This document shows, in pieces, positions 43,567 to 53,906 of a stretch of 64,000 nucleotides of DNA; position 1 is the stretch's first letter, and every line of letters starts with the position of its first letter. Source of the stretch: CAIQPS01 sp963783835 (GTDB taxonomy: Bacteria; Actinomycetota; Thermoleophilia; RBG-16-64-13). The notes beneath the pieces were generated by a model, which saw nothing but the letters and a program-made list of their open reading frames with translations, ran no database searches and was not told where the DNA came from. The DNA lies in contig CAWAOX010000007.1 of the NCBI GenBank assembly GCA_963783835.1, positions 1-64,000 on the forward strand. Reading direction: 5' to 3'. A program made the position numbers and the translations under genes.

Positions 43567-46503
43567 ATGCCTCGGAAGAAGCAGACGGTGCTTGCAGGTC
43601 TGTGTGTTGCTCTGATGGTCGCGGTGGGTTCTCTCCTCTTGGGCTGCGACGCGGGCTCTTCGGTCTCGACGACCACCGTCGCCACCTCCTCCCCCGCGAC
43701 AGGGAGCGACGCCGGGACTCAGCCCGGCCAGTCGACGACGACAGCATCCAGCCAAGCCTCCGCCGAAGCCGATCTCACCCAGGCGGACGGCATCTCGGAC
43801 CGCGAGTGCTTTGCCCATCTGAGTGACGGGGACCCCTTCCTGTTCCCCAAGTACCGACTCGCTGTCGAACTGGCGATGGCAAACGGCCCCGGTCGGCCGA
43901 CCACGGGCGACACCATGACCTCGACAGGGCTATTGGAAGGGGCGCTGAGCGCAGAGCCGGTCGCTTCTTCTCTGCCGGCCAGACAGTCAGCATGGACCCT
44001 GCCCACCGTGTACTTGCCGCTCACCGCGAGCACGACATCGATCGTCGCTCTCAAGGTCAATGTGCCCGCCGCCGGGACGGTGCTCACCGCAGGCGCCAAG
44101 TACGAGGTGCGGTGGAGCTACCCGATCGCCACGGCAACGTTCACCGTGTCGATCAGTACCGACAACGGCAAGACCTACCGCGGACTGGCGACCGGCCTGA
44201 CCCGCAAGAGACTCACGGTCGCCCTCCCCAACAAGACCTACGATCATTGCTACTTCCAGGTCGAGGTCGACATCGACCCCGATGTTGACGGCGGTATCGC
44301 GGTAAGCGCTCTATCGGGACCCTTCAGCATCGAGCCCAAGCGCCAACCCGATTCCCGGCCCGCCTATCCGCCGGTGCCCGCCCCGGACCTGGCCTATGTC
44401 AAGGCGGGGACACTCTTCATCAACACGGATCAGGGCGGGGTCCGGTGGTTCCGGCTGGACAACATCGACGCGCAAGCGAAGAGGCTGGTCTGGCAGATCT
44501 CCAGCGTTCCCTACAGTGGCTTGAACTCTGAGGCTCTGGATCCTCCCGGCCTGCTTGCGGCCGGGGAGGTCAGCTCGTCGGAGAGCGAGTTTGCGGTTGA
44601 CTTCACGAAGATCGTGGGCGAGCTCACTGCCGGGGTCACGCCGCTGGCCGCGGGCGGGGAGCCGGCCGCTCCCTATTCGCTCACAAAGGGGCGGGTGCTT
44701 CTTAGCCAAGACCGCTACGTGTTCTACATGCGGGTCATCGCCCTGGACGCGACGGGTGCACTCATCGGCGATGCCGGCCGTGGGATCTCGATGGGCTACG
44801 GTTCCCCGATCGTGCAGCTGGACCTCAATGACGCGATCCCGGGGGCCGCGCTGGGGATCATTGAGACCTGGTCGGGCGAGAGGGGCATGCCCAAAGATGG
44901 CTCGTACGGTTACCCGTACGAGCACCAAGTGCAGAAGGGGTTCTACGCCTACACCGACGACAAGTACTGGGACTTCGAATTCCGGTCGACGCCGGAAAGG
45001 ACGGTGGCGGCTGAGTTGCAGGTGGCGACCTCGCCTTTCGGGACTGACGCGGATTCGTACGAGAACCCCGTCGGCCTGGTGCATCACCTGCGTTGGGACC
45101 AGGGCACGTTCGTCACCAACGCGTGGCGATACAGGGTTCCTCTGCACGAGTTCACGGGCCAGGTAGAGGGAAGCAGCTTCAAGCCGGCCCGTTACTACGT
45201 GAGGATGGTGTTCTTCACCGCCACGGAAGATCCGGAGGTGGTCCACCCGGTGGCGTCGGAGACGCAGACCATCTACTACGTTTCGAGCTCGCGTCCGTCG
45301 CTCAAGAGTCCTGGTCTATCGGTCACCGACTATCGGCCCACCGAGACGATAACGGTGAAAGCGGGGGTGCCGTACACCACGTTCAGCTACTACCAGCCGG
45401 TGCAGTGGGAGGCTCCCGACGCGAACCGGTGGTACGAGGTCACCCGGCGCATCATGGCCGACGAGATGGTGTTGACGGTCAAGACGCCTCACGGCACCAT
45501 CTATCCCTATTTCACCCAGTTCCAAAAGACCGGCATGAATAAGGAGCAATACCAGGCGCTGCTCGATCAGACACTGCCGCTCGGGACCTACTTCCCCCTG
45601 ACCATCACCACGGACGCCGTCGCCGACTTTCTGGACCTCCTCGGCGCCGTCTACGGCTCGATCAAGAAGGCCTACGACGAATTCAAGACGACAATCGTGT
45701 CGTACGCCGCGGACAACTTCCCACTTATCGATAGTGATACGCGCAACGCTCTAGCCAAAGCCCTGGCTGTAGCACTGGACGCTGGTCTCGCCGCCATCGG
45801 CGTGCCGCCGACCCTGCCCGACTTCGAGGCTCTTGCCGCCGATGGGTTCGCCTACGCCTTGGGTGTCGCCATCGAAGAGGAGTGCCGGAGCCTCGGTGTG
45901 GACCCGAACCAGATAACCGACGCGATGCGCAAGGAATTGACCAAGCGGTTCTCGGCCGAGATGGCCGAGCTGGCAAAGCTCAAGACCGTGAACCCGCTTG
46001 GCGTGGGCTACCTCAAGCCGGCGAGCAGAAAGCAATTCCGTCCCGCGAGCGTGACCTTTCTCGTCCAGAACTTCACCGACCAGGTCAGTCCAAGAGGGAC
46101 GCTCACCATAGGTTACAGGGCGCTCGATGGGTTCATGCACTTCTACAAGTCGGTCAACCGGCCTATCCCTCCGCTGCAGCCGAAGACCCACATGGTTATC
46201 ACGATCTACCTGCAGCCGGATATCCCATACACGGGTATCACCGGTAACAAGAGCCGGTACGATTACTTCTACTTCGGCGACGGCGGCCTCTGCCAGTTCA
46301 CCCTTACGGCCAAGTACGACATACCGGACGGCAAGACGCTGGCGGAGCAGCAGGGGCTGACACCCAAGGATCCGTCGCCGTTCCTGGCATACGAATACGT
46401 CTACGACCACGACCCGACGTATCGCTTCTCCTACGAGGGCGCTCCCTCCGAATGGAAGACAGGGGGCGACCCGTCGGTGAGCCCGCTGGACTTCGGCGGG
46501 TAG
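43567..46503 (+). CDS. Large lipoprotein of unknown function (978 residues)
   Basis: A 978-residue secreted lipoprotein: signal peptide, lipobox LLLGC (C27), Ser/Thr-rich linker (~30-75), then a long extracellular region without recognised enzyme motifs. A segment at ~165-235 (LKVNVPAAGTVLTAGAKYEV; KTYRGLATGLTRKRLTVALP) looks like an immunoglobulin-like beta-sandwich; similar beta-rich stretches occur around 290-420 and 540-620. A helical stretch lies at ~690-790 with FGG at the C-terminus. No catalytic or cell-wall sorting motif seen. Start ATG 43567 with CTGGAGGTGGG upstream. It could be a surface adhesin or scaffold; unknown. Confidence 0.8.
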   Translation: MPRKKQTVLAGLCVALMVAVGSLLLGCDAGSSVSTTTVATSSPATGSDAGTQPGQSTTTASSQASAEADLTQADGISDRECFAHLSDGDPFLFPKYRLAVELAMANGPGRPTTGDTMTSTGLLEGALSAEPVASSLPARQSAWTLPTVYLPLTASTTSIVALKVNVPAAGTVLTAGAKYEVRWSYPIATATFTVSISTDNGKTYRGLATGLTRKRLTVALPNKTYDHCYFQVEVDIDPDVDGGIAVSALSGPFSIEPKRQPDSRPAYPPVPAPDLAYVKAGTLFINTDQGGVRWFRLDNIDAQAKRLVWQISSVPYSGLNSEALDPPGLLAAGEVSSSESEFAVDFTKIVGELTAGVTPLAAGGEPAAPYSLTKGRVLLSQDRYVFYMRVIALDATGALIGDAGRGISMGYGSPIVQLDLNDAIPGAALGIIETWSGERGMPKDGSYGYPYEHQVQKGFYAYTDDKYWDFEFRSTPERTVAAELQVATSPFGTDADSYENPVGLVHHLRWDQGTFVTNAWRYRVPLHEFTGQVEGSSFKPARYYVRMVFFTATEDPEVVHPVASETQTIYYVSSSRPSLKSPGLSVTDYRPTETITVKAGVPYTTFSYYQPVQWEAPDANRWYEVTRRIMADEMVLTVKTPHGTIYPYFTQFQKTGMNKEQYQALLDQTLPLGTYFPLTITTDAVADFLDLLGAVYGSIKKAYDEFKTTIVSYAADNFPLIDSDTRNALAKALAVALDAGLAAIGVPPTLPDFEALAADGFAYALGVAIEEECRSLGVDPNQITDAMRKELTKRFSAEMAELAKLKTVNPLGVGYLKPASRKQFRPASVTFLVQNFTDQVSPRGTLTIGYRALDGFMHFYKSVNRPIPPLQPKTHMVITIYLQPDIPYTGITGNKSRYDYFYFGDGGLCQFTLTAKYDIPDGKTLAEQQGLTPKDPSPFLAYEYVYDHDPTYRFSYEGAPSEWKTGGDPSVSPLDFGG

Positions 46504-46557
46504 AACCAGTCACCCGCGGCGCCTGAGCTGTGGCGGCGCCGGCCCAAGTCTCGCAGG

Positions 46558-49167
46558 CTAGCTCTCCGCGGCCGGTTCGGGGGCCTTCCCGGCGACCTTT
46601 TCGAAGACCAGCTCAAGACCATGCTCGTCAACCATGATCGTATCGCCGTCGCGGAACTCGCCTTTCAGAAGGGCGAGAGCCACGCGGTCCTGGATCTCCT
46701 TCTGGATGAGGCGTTTGAGCGGCCGGGCTCCGTAGGCGGGGTCGTAGCCCTGCTGCGCCAGGTAGAGCTTTGCCGCGTCGGTGATCTCCAGGTGGATGTC
46801 GCGGTCCCCCAGCCGCTTGCGCAGCAACCCAGTTGGATGTCGACAATGCCTTTGATGTCCTCCAGACTCAGCCGGTGGAAGATGACGACTTCGTCCACCC
46901 GGTTGAGGAACTCCGGCTTGAAGGTGGCCTGCATCAGTTCAGTCACCCGCATGTTCATCTCGATCTCGGTAATGTCGGGGTCGAGGATGAACTGGCTGCC
47001 GACGTTGGAGGTCATGATGACCACCGTGTTCTTGAAGTCCACCGTCCGGCCGTGGCCGTCGGTGAGCCGGCCCTTCGTCGAGGATCTGCAGCAGCAGGTT
47101 GAAGACGTCGGGATGGGCCTTCTCGATCTCGTCCAGCAGAAGGACCGAGTAGGGGCGGCGCCGCACGGCCTCGGTGAGGTAGCCGCCTTCTTCGTAGCCT
47201 ACGTAGCCGGGCGGCGCCCCGATGAGCCGGGCCACGGAATGCCGCTCCTGGAACTCGCTCATGTCCACGCGGACCATGGCCTTCTCGTCGTCGAACAGGA
47301 ACTCGGCCAACGCCCGGCCGAGCTCGGTCTTGCCGACGCCGGTGGGGCCCAGGAAGATGAAGCTGCCGATGGGCCGGTTCGGGTCCTGCAGGCCGGCGCG
47401 GGCCCGCCGGATGGCGCTGGCCACGGCCTCGAGCGCGTCGTCCTGGCCGACTACCCGCCGGCGCAGCCGCTCCTCCATGTGGATGAGCTTCTCCACTTCG
47501 CCTTCGAGCAGCCGCGAAACCGGGATCCCGGTCCACTTCGCAACCACTTCCGCGATATCTTCCTCCTCCACCTCTTCCTTCAGCATCCTGACTTCGCTCT
47601 GCAGCTCGTTCAGGTGCTGGTTCTCGGCGGCCAATCGCCGTTCGGCGTCCGGTATGCGGCCGTAGCGGAGTTCCGCGGCCTTCTGCAGGTCGCCGACGCG
47701 CTCGGCGCGCTCCGCTTCGGTCTTGGCCTGGTCGATCTCCTCTTTGACCGCCTGGATCTTGCCGATCGCGTCTTTCTCGGCCTGCCAGTGGGCCTTCATG
47801 CCGGCCGACTGCTCGCGCAGGTCGGCCAGTTCGGCCTCGATCATTCTGCGCCGCTCCGTGGAGGCCGGGTCCTTTTCCTTGCTCAAGGCGTGGTGCTCGA
47901 TGTCGAGCTGCTTGATACGCCGCTCCACCTGGTCGATCTCCATGGGCATCGAATCGATCTCGATGCGCAGCCGGCTGGCCGCCTCGTCCATCAGGTCGAT
48001 GGCCTTGTCCGGCAGGAAGCGGTCGGAGATGTAGCGATGGGAGAGCACAGCCGCCGCGATGAGACCGGAGTCCTGGATGCGGACGCCGTGGTGCACCTCG
48101 TAGCGCTCCTTGAGTCCACGCAGGATCGCGATGGTGTCTTCGACCGAAGGCTCGCCCACGAGCACGGGTTGGAAGCGCCGTTCCAGAGCCGCGTCCTTCT
48201 CCACGTGCTTCCGGTATTCATCGAGCGTGGTCGCGCCCACGACCCGCAACTCGCCCCGGGAGAGCATGGGTTTGAGCATGTTCGAAGCGTCGACCGCGCC
48301 CTCGGCGCCTCCAGCGCCCACGATCGTGTGCATCTCGTCGATGAAGGTGATGATCTCGCCTTCGGAACCCGCGATCTCCTTCAAGACCGCCTTAAGGCGC
48401 TCCTCGAACTCGCCACGGTATTTCGCTCCCGCGACGATGGCGCCGATGTCGAGCGCTACGACCCGCTTGTTCTTGAGTCCCTCGGGCACGTCGCCCGACA
48501 CGATCCGTTGGGCCAGCCCCTCGGCGATGGCCGTCTTGCCGACGCCCGGCTCGCCGATGAGGACGGGGTTGTTCTTCGTCCGGCGGCTGAGCACCTGGAT
48601 CACGCGGCGGATCTCGTCGTCACGGCCGATGACCGGGTCCAGCTTGCCCCTGCGGGCGAGTTCTGTCAGATCGCGTCCGAACCGCTGCAGCGCCTGGTAT
48701 TTCTCTTCGGCGTTCGGATCCTCAGCCCGCTGAGAGCCCCGCAGCTCCTTCAGTACCTGAAGGATGGCGTCACGGGTGACCGCAGAGCGCTTGAACACAT
48801 CGCCCACGTAGCCCGGGCTGGCTGCCAGGCCCATGAGCACGTGCTCGGTGGAGACATAGGCGTCTTTCATCTTGTCCGCTTCGGCCTGGGCAGTCTCGAG
48901 CGCCGCCTGGGTCTCCCGGGCGAAGCCTACCTGCGTGTCTCCGTGCACGGTCCCGAAGCGTTCCAGCCGTCTTGCCAACTCGGTGCGTACGGCGGCATGG
49001 CTTGCGCCGATGCGCTCCAGTATCGGCACGGTCAAACCTGCCTCCTGGTCCAGAAGGGCGACCGCCAAGTGTTCTGGCTCGACCTGGGCGTGGCCGCGCT
49101 CTTGAGCCGATTTCTGTGCGGCGGCGAGCGCTTCCTGGGCCTTGAGCGTGAAGCGTTCCAGCTGCAT
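46558..49167 (-). CDS. clpB: ClpB chaperone, reading frame broken by two compensating frameshifts
   Basis: If the two frame breaks are repaired the gene encodes ~869 residues of ClpB: N domain, NBD1 with Walker A GEPGVGKT, a coiled-coil M domain (~400-530), NBD2 with GPTGVGKTE, and the C-terminal AAA lid. In the sequence as given one extra base lies in the CCC run at 47071-47073 (just after LLQILDEG) and one base is missing at the CCC run 46828-46830 (after GIVDIQLG). Frames agree again beyond, because +1 and -1 cancel. Without repair the NBD2 sensor region and end are lost. It follows the PBP gene by ten bases. ClpB reactivates aggregated proteins with DnaK, encoded nearby. Confidence 0.88.
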
Positions 49168-49177
49168 CGCGGGTGGT

Positions 49178-51223
49178 CTACGGGAGCGGTGGGGGTACGG
49201 TCACCGTCACCGGCGGCGGCGGCAGAGTAGTAGTGGTGCTCTGCGTGGTCGTCGACGACGGGTAGGTCGCATAAGTGCTGCGGAAGAAGGGGTTGTAGGC
49301 CACGAGGACCTCCGGCTTACTGAAGTCGGCTTCGGGGTAGTCGCGGTCCGCAACATTCATGAACTTCTGCCAGATCTGGGCGGGGAAGCTTCCCCCGGTG
49401 ACGCTGTCCCCGTGTACGTCGGTCATAGGGACCTGTCCTTCAGGGTGGCCCACCCACACCGTCGTCGACAGGTGCGGCGTGTATCCGCAGAACCAGGCGT
49501 CGCCGAATTCCTGGGCCGTACCCGTCTTGCCGGCGGCCGGCCGGTCGATGTTGGCCTTGGTGCCGGTGCCGTGCAGGATGTTCTGCTGGAGGATGCGGGT
49601 GACGTCGTAGGCCACGCCGGCGGAGATGGCCTGGGTCTGTTTAGGATTGGCCTGCCAGATCACCGTGCCGCTGGAATCCTTGATCCGCAGGAGTATCGTC
49701 GGCTCGACATGCCTCCCCTTGTTGGCAAGGGTGCCGTAGGCTGAGGCCATCTCCAGAGGGGACACGCCGTACGTCAACCCTCCAAGGACGATGGCCGGAC
49801 TTGCGTTCAGATAGGACGTGATGCCCATGCGGTGGGCAGTGTCGACGATGCGGTCGGCGCCGACGTCAAGCGCCAGTTGGGCGTATACGGTGTTGTCGCT
49901 GCGCAGGGTCGCTTGGACGAGGGTCGAGATGCCGTAGGACTTGCCGCCAAAGGTCTTGACCTTCCACGGCTGGGTGGCGCCCGGGTAGGTCAGTTCGACC
50001 GGCATGGACATGTAATAGACCTCCCAGGGGTTGATGCCCATCTCGATGGCCGCCGTCAGCGCGAAGGTCTTGAAAGCCGAGCCGGCCTGACGCCGGCCCT
50101 GGGAGGCGAGGTTGAACTTCGACGTGTCGTAGTCAATGCCGCCGACCATGGCCCGGATGTAGCCGGTGTCGGTCTCGATGCTCACCAAGGCCGACGACGG
50201 GTCCCCCTGCTGGTTCAGGGTGGAGGTGATCGCATCGGTGGCCAGCTTCTGATAGGTGGGGTTGATCGTCGTCTCGACCTGCAATCCGCCCTGGAACACC
50301 TTCTCCTCGCCGAACATGTCGATGAGCTGCTTGCGCACATAGGCGACCACGTACGGCTCCTGCACCTGGGTGTAGGGGGAATAGGGCGCTAAGGCGACCG
50401 GCGCCAGGAGCGCGTCCTCGGCTTCCTGCTCGGTGACAAAGCCGACCTCGGCCATCTTGTTGATGACCATGTTGCGCCGTTCCAGAGCTCTTTCCGGATG
50501 CTTTCGGGGCGAGAACCCGGTCGGAGCCTGGGGAAGGCCGGCTATGAGCGCCGCTTCGGGGAGGGTCAGGTCAGCGGGGTCCTTGCCGAAATACGTCTGC
50601 GCGGCGGCCTCGACGCCGTATGCGTTCGAGCCGAAGTAGACGGTGTTCAGGTAGAGGTCGAGGATCTCGTCTTTGGAGTACTTGCGCTCCAACTGCCAAG
50701 CCAACGCCATCTCGTTGAACTTGCGGTCGAACGAGAGGTCGGTGCGGTCCAGATAGAGGTTCCCCACAAGCTGCATCGTGATGGTCGAGAAGCCTTCGGT
50801 GGCGCGCTGGGCGTTGATGTTGACGGTCAGCGCGCGCACGAAGCTCCGGAAATCCACGCCCGGATGGCTGTAGAAGCGCTCGTCCTCGATGGCTACAACA
50901 GCGTTGCGCAGGACCCGGGGGATCTGATTGCCGCTGATGACGGTCCGGTTCTCGACCCCGTGGAGGTAGGCGAGAAGGGTGCCGTCGGCCGCGTAGATCG
51001 CGCTCGTCTGCGCCAAAGAGACCTGGTGCTGGTCGCCGAGCGAGGGGATCTCCTTCTCGACCGCGGCTACGGTGCGCAGGCCCAGACTTAGCACCACGCC
51101 GAAGATACCCGCCACTATCAGCGGCACAGCGACGACCACGGCGATCAGGATGATGAGGCGCCGCCGGTGCGTCTTTTCCGAACGCCTCCGCCGGGCACTG
51201 CGTCTTTGTCGACCGACCTTCAT
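49178..51223 (-). CDS. Class A penicillin-binding protein (PBP1A type)
   Basis: A 681-residue bifunctional cell-wall enzyme: basic N-terminus, one membrane segment (~23-48), a GT51 glycosyltransferase domain with the catalytic E113 in EDERFYSH and GFSTITMQL, then a transpeptidase domain with S382-x-x-K385 (SAFK), S442-D-N and K566-T-G-T. The C-terminal ~40 residues are a Thr/Pro-rich extracellular tail. It lies upstream of clpB on the same strand, ten bases apart, and divergent from dnaK, so it may share transcription with clpB. Confidence 0.93.
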   Translation of the reverse strand: MKVGRQRRSARRRRSEKTHRRRLIILIAVVVAVPLIVAGIFGVVLSLGLRTVAAVEKEIPSLGDQHQVSLAQTSAIYAADGTLLAYLHGVENRTVISGNQIPRVLRNAVVAIEDERFYSHPGVDFRSFVRALTVNINAQRATEGFSTITMQLVGNLYLDRTDLSFDRKFNEMALAWQLERKYSKDEILDLYLNTVYFGSNAYGVEAAAQTYFGKDPADLTLPEAALIAGLPQAPTGFSPRKHPERALERRNMVINKMAEVGFVTEQEAEDALLAPVALAPYSPYTQVQEPYVVAYVRKQLIDMFGEEKVFQGGLQVETTINPTYQKLATDAITSTLNQQGDPSSALVSIETDTGYIRAMVGGIDYDTSKFNLASQGRRQAGSAFKTFALTAAIEMGINPWEVYYMSMPVELTYPGATQPWKVKTFGGKSYGISTLVQATLRSDNTVYAQLALDVGADRIVDTAHRMGITSYLNASPAIVLGGLTYGVSPLEMASAYGTLANKGRHVEPTILLRIKDSSGTVIWQANPKQTQAISAGVAYDVTRILQQNILHGTGTKANIDRPAAGKTGTAQEFGDAWFCGYTPHLSTTVWVGHPEGQVPMTDVHGDSVTGGSFPAQIWQKFMNVADRDYPEADFSKPEVLVAYNPFFRSTYATYPSSTTTQSTTTTLPPPPVTVTVPPPLP

Positions 51224-51358
51224 TGCGTCCCTCAGGAGCGTGGTGAACGGCCCCCCGGGACGGTGGACCTCACACGCTGCGACGTATTGTACCGAATACG
51301 AGGTTTCTTCGGCATTTTCGTCGGAAGACTGAGCCTCCGCAGACGCCCTCTCCGTAAA

Positions 51359-51388
51359 CTTGACAACATACGACTCATATTTTATACT
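51359..51388 (+). promoter_or_regulatory. dnaK promoter with overlapping HAIR-like HspR operator
   Basis: Consensus -35 TTGACA (51360-51365), 17-base spacer and TATACT (51383-51388). Overlapping the -35, CTTGACA-N7-ACTCATA (51359-51379) matches the HAIR operator CTTGAGT-N7-ACTCAAG at ten of fourteen positions with exact spacing. HspR encoded at 55702 should bind here and repress until heat stress. Confidence 0.75.
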
Positions 51389-51434
51389 GTCCGCATGCTA
51401 ATGAACCTAGAGCGAGCTGCGGAGGATATCTGAA

Positions 51435-53357
51435 ATGGGCAAGATCATCGGCATCGACCTCGGCACGACCTACTCTGCCATGGCCGTGCTCGAAGGCGGC
51501 GAGCCGACCATCATCCCCAACGCTGAGGGCGGCAGGACCACCCCATCGGTGGTGGCCTTCACCAAGACCGGGGAACAATTGGTCGGCACCGTCGCGAAGC
51601 GCCAGGCTGTAACCAACCCCGAGAACACTGTCTTCTCCATCAAACGCTTCATGGGGCGCAAGTTCTCCAACGTGAGCGAAGAGATGAAGATCGTCCCCTA
51701 CAAGGTGGTGGAGGGTCCCAACAGCGACGTGCGCGTCAATATCAAGGACGCCCTGTACTCTCCGCCGGAGATCTCGGCGAAGATACTTCAGAAACTCAAG
51801 CGCGACGCTGAAGCGTTTCTGGGCACCGAGGTGACTGAGGCGGTCATCACCGTCCCGGCCTACTTCGACGACGCCCAGCGCCAGGCGACCCGGGACGCTG
51901 GCATCATCGCCGGTCTGGAAGTCAAGCGCATCGTCAACGAGCCGACGGCGGCCTCGCTCGCCTATGGGCTCGACAAAGAGCACGAGCAGACCGTCCTGGT
52001 CTTCGACCTGGGCGGCGGCACCTTCGACGTCTCCATCCTCGAATTGGGTGACGGCGTGTTCGAGGTCAAATCGACCAACGGCGACACCCATCTGGGCGGC
52101 GACAACTTCGACAAGGCCATCGTCGACTGGATCGTCAACGAGTTCCGCAGGGAGAAAGGCGTCGACCTGACCAAGGATCGCCAGGCTCTTCAGCGCCTCT
52201 ACGAAGCGGCGGAGAAGGCCAAAGTGGAGCTTTCGTCGGTACTCGAGACCACCATCAATCAGCCCTTCATCACGATGGACCAGAGCGGCCCGCTCCATCT
52301 GGAGATGACCCTCAGCCGCGCGAAGCTGGAAGAGCTCACCCGCGAACTGCTCGACCGGACCGTCGGTCCGACCAAGCAGGCCATGGACGATGCCGGCATG
52401 AAGGCCGGAGACATCGACCAAGTGATCCTTGTAGGCGGTATGACCCGGATGCCTGCAGTGCAAGAGAAAGTCCGTCAGCTGGCGGGCAAAGAGCCCCACA
52501 AGGGCATCAACCCCGACGAGGTAGTAGCCTTGGGCGCGGCCATTCAGGGCGGCGTGCTGGCAGGGGAGGTCAAGGACATCATCCTTCTCGACGTCACCCC
52601 ACTCTCGCTTGGCATCGAGACCAAGGGCGGCGTGTTCACCAGGCTGATCGACCGCAACACCACCATCCCCACGCGTAAGAGCGAGATCTTCTCGACGGCC
52701 GAAGACGGCCAGACCTCGGTGGAGATCCACGTGCTGCAGGGCGAGCGCGACCTGGCCGCCTACAACAAGACTCTGGGCAAATTCCAGCTCACCGGTCTCC
52801 CGATGGCGCCGAGGGGCATTCCGCAGATCGAGGTGGCCTTCGATATCGACGCGAACGGCATCACCCACGTTTCGGCCAAAGACCTGGCCACCGGCAACCA
52901 GCAGAAGATCGAGATCAAGAGCTCGAGCGGCCTGAGCGACGACGAGATCAAGAAGATGATGCGCGACGCCGAGATGAACGCGGAAGACGACCGCAAGAAG
53001 AAGGAAGCGGTCGACGCCCGTAATCAGGCCGAGAACCTGGTGTACTCGACGCGCAAGTCCCTCAAGGAAATCGGCGACAAGGTGGACGGCGCTACCCGCG
53101 GCGACATCGAGAACGCCACGCGCGACCTGGAAGACGCCATCAAGGGCGACAACGTCGAGCTCATCCGGAGCCGCATGAGCACGCTGCAGGAAGCGGCGTA
53201 CAAGCTGTCCGAGGCGGCCTACCAAGCGGCTCAGGCACAACGTGATGATGGAGGCGCGGGCGGCGGCGCCGGCGGCGGCTACCAGGGTGGCGGCAGTGCG
53301 CCCGAAGACGAAGTAGTGGAAGAAGCCGACTACGAAGTGATCGACGAAGACAAGTAG
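51435..53357 (+). CDS. dnaK: Molecular chaperone DnaK (Hsp70)
   Basis: A 640-residue Hsp70. The ATPase domain has IIGIDLGTTYSAMAVLE, VPAYFDDAQRQATRDAG, FDLGGGTFDVS and VGGMTRMPAVQ. The substrate-binding domain starts near residue 365 (LDVTPLSLGIETKGG). A Gly-rich region precedes the acidic tail. The start is ATG 51435 with GGAGG ten bases upstream. It is first in the order dnaK / hsp20 / grpE / dnaJ / hspR, a layout typical of actinobacteria (hsp20 inserted). Regulated by the HAIR-like site 50 bases upstream. Confidence 0.97.
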   Translation: MGKIIGIDLGTTYSAMAVLEGGEPTIIPNAEGGRTTPSVVAFTKTGEQLVGTVAKRQAVTNPENTVFSIKRFMGRKFSNVSEEMKIVPYKVVEGPNSDVRVNIKDALYSPPEISAKILQKLKRDAEAFLGTEVTEAVITVPAYFDDAQRQATRDAGIIAGLEVKRIVNEPTAASLAYGLDKEHEQTVLVFDLGGGTFDVSILELGDGVFEVKSTNGDTHLGGDNFDKAIVDWIVNEFRREKGVDLTKDRQALQRLYEAAEKAKVELSSVLETTINQPFITMDQSGPLHLEMTLSRAKLEELTRELLDRTVGPTKQAMDDAGMKAGDIDQVILVGGMTRMPAVQEKVRQLAGKEPHKGINPDEVVALGAAIQGGVLAGEVKDIILLDVTPLSLGIETKGGVFTRLIDRNTTIPTRKSEIFSTAEDGQTSVEIHVLQGERDLAAYNKTLGKFQLTGLPMAPRGIPQIEVAFDIDANGITHVSAKDLATGNQQKIEIKSSSGLSDDEIKKMMRDAEMNAEDDRKKKEAVDARNQAENLVYSTRKSLKEIGDKVDGATRGDIENATRDLEDAIKGDNVELIRSRMSTLQEAAYKLSEAAYQAAQAQRDDGGAGGGAGGGYQGGGSAPEDEVVEEADYEVIDEDK

Positions 53358-53416
53358 TCGACCGCCGAAGTAGCCGGTGGAGATAGGCAGACAGTGAGAG
53401 TAGGAGGTTCGAACAA

Positions 53417-53902
53417 ATGGCACTCGTAAGGTGGGACCCGTTTCGTGACCTGACGGCTCTGCAGAGCGAGGTCAACCGTCTCTTCTCCCGCGCCAGCGGC
53501 GGCGATGTGGGCGAGCGGCAGTCGTGGACTCCGGCCATCGATGTGGTCGAGACCGAAGACGCGATCGTGCTCAAAGCCGAGCTCGCCGGCATGGATCCGA
53601 ATGACATCAACATCGAAGTGCAGGACAACGTTCTCACCGTCAGCGGCGAACGCCGGTTTGAGGAAGAGGTCAAGGAAGACAAGTTCTACCGCATCGAGCG
53701 GCGGTACGGCTCCTTCAGCCGGTCCCTGGCCCTCCCGCCGACCGCCGACGAGACCAAGGTGGAGGCCAAGTACGAGAACGGTCTGCTCCAGATCACCGTT
53801 CCGAAAGCCGAAGTCGCCAAGCCGAAGAAGATAACGGTCGCAGTGCGTAGTGGGCAGGAGCAGAAGACTGTCGAAGCCACGGCCACCGAGACCCAAGCGT
53901 AA
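53417..53902 (+). CDS. Small heat shock protein Hsp20
   Basis: A 161-residue alpha-crystallin domain protein: N-terminal region MALVRWDPFRDLTALQSEVN, crystallin core ~40-130 (ELAGMDPNDINIEV, SGERRFEEEV, a YENGLLQITVP close), and a C-terminal Thr/Ala tail. Start ATG 53417 with AGGAGG upstream. It sits inside the dnaK operon between dnaK and grpE, which is not the usual place, so holdase and foldase expression is coupled. Confidence 0.93.
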   Translation: MALVRWDPFRDLTALQSEVNRLFSRASGGDVGERQSWTPAIDVVETEDAIVLKAELAGMDPNDINIEVQDNVLTVSGERRFEEEVKEDKFYRIERRYGSFSRSLALPPTADETKVEAKYENGLLQITVPKAEVAKPKKITVAVRSGQEQKTVEATATETQA

Positions 53903-53906
53903 GCGG

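Noticed and set aside
46621..49230. 869-codon open frame on the + strand over clpB
   Set aside because: It is antisense to clpB, has no ribosome site or recognisable domains, and long antisense frames are common in GC-rich DNA.
51375..53423. 682-codon open frame on the - strand over dnaK
   Set aside because: It is exactly antisense to dnaK with His/Val/Leu-rich nonsense composition; a codon-bias shadow.
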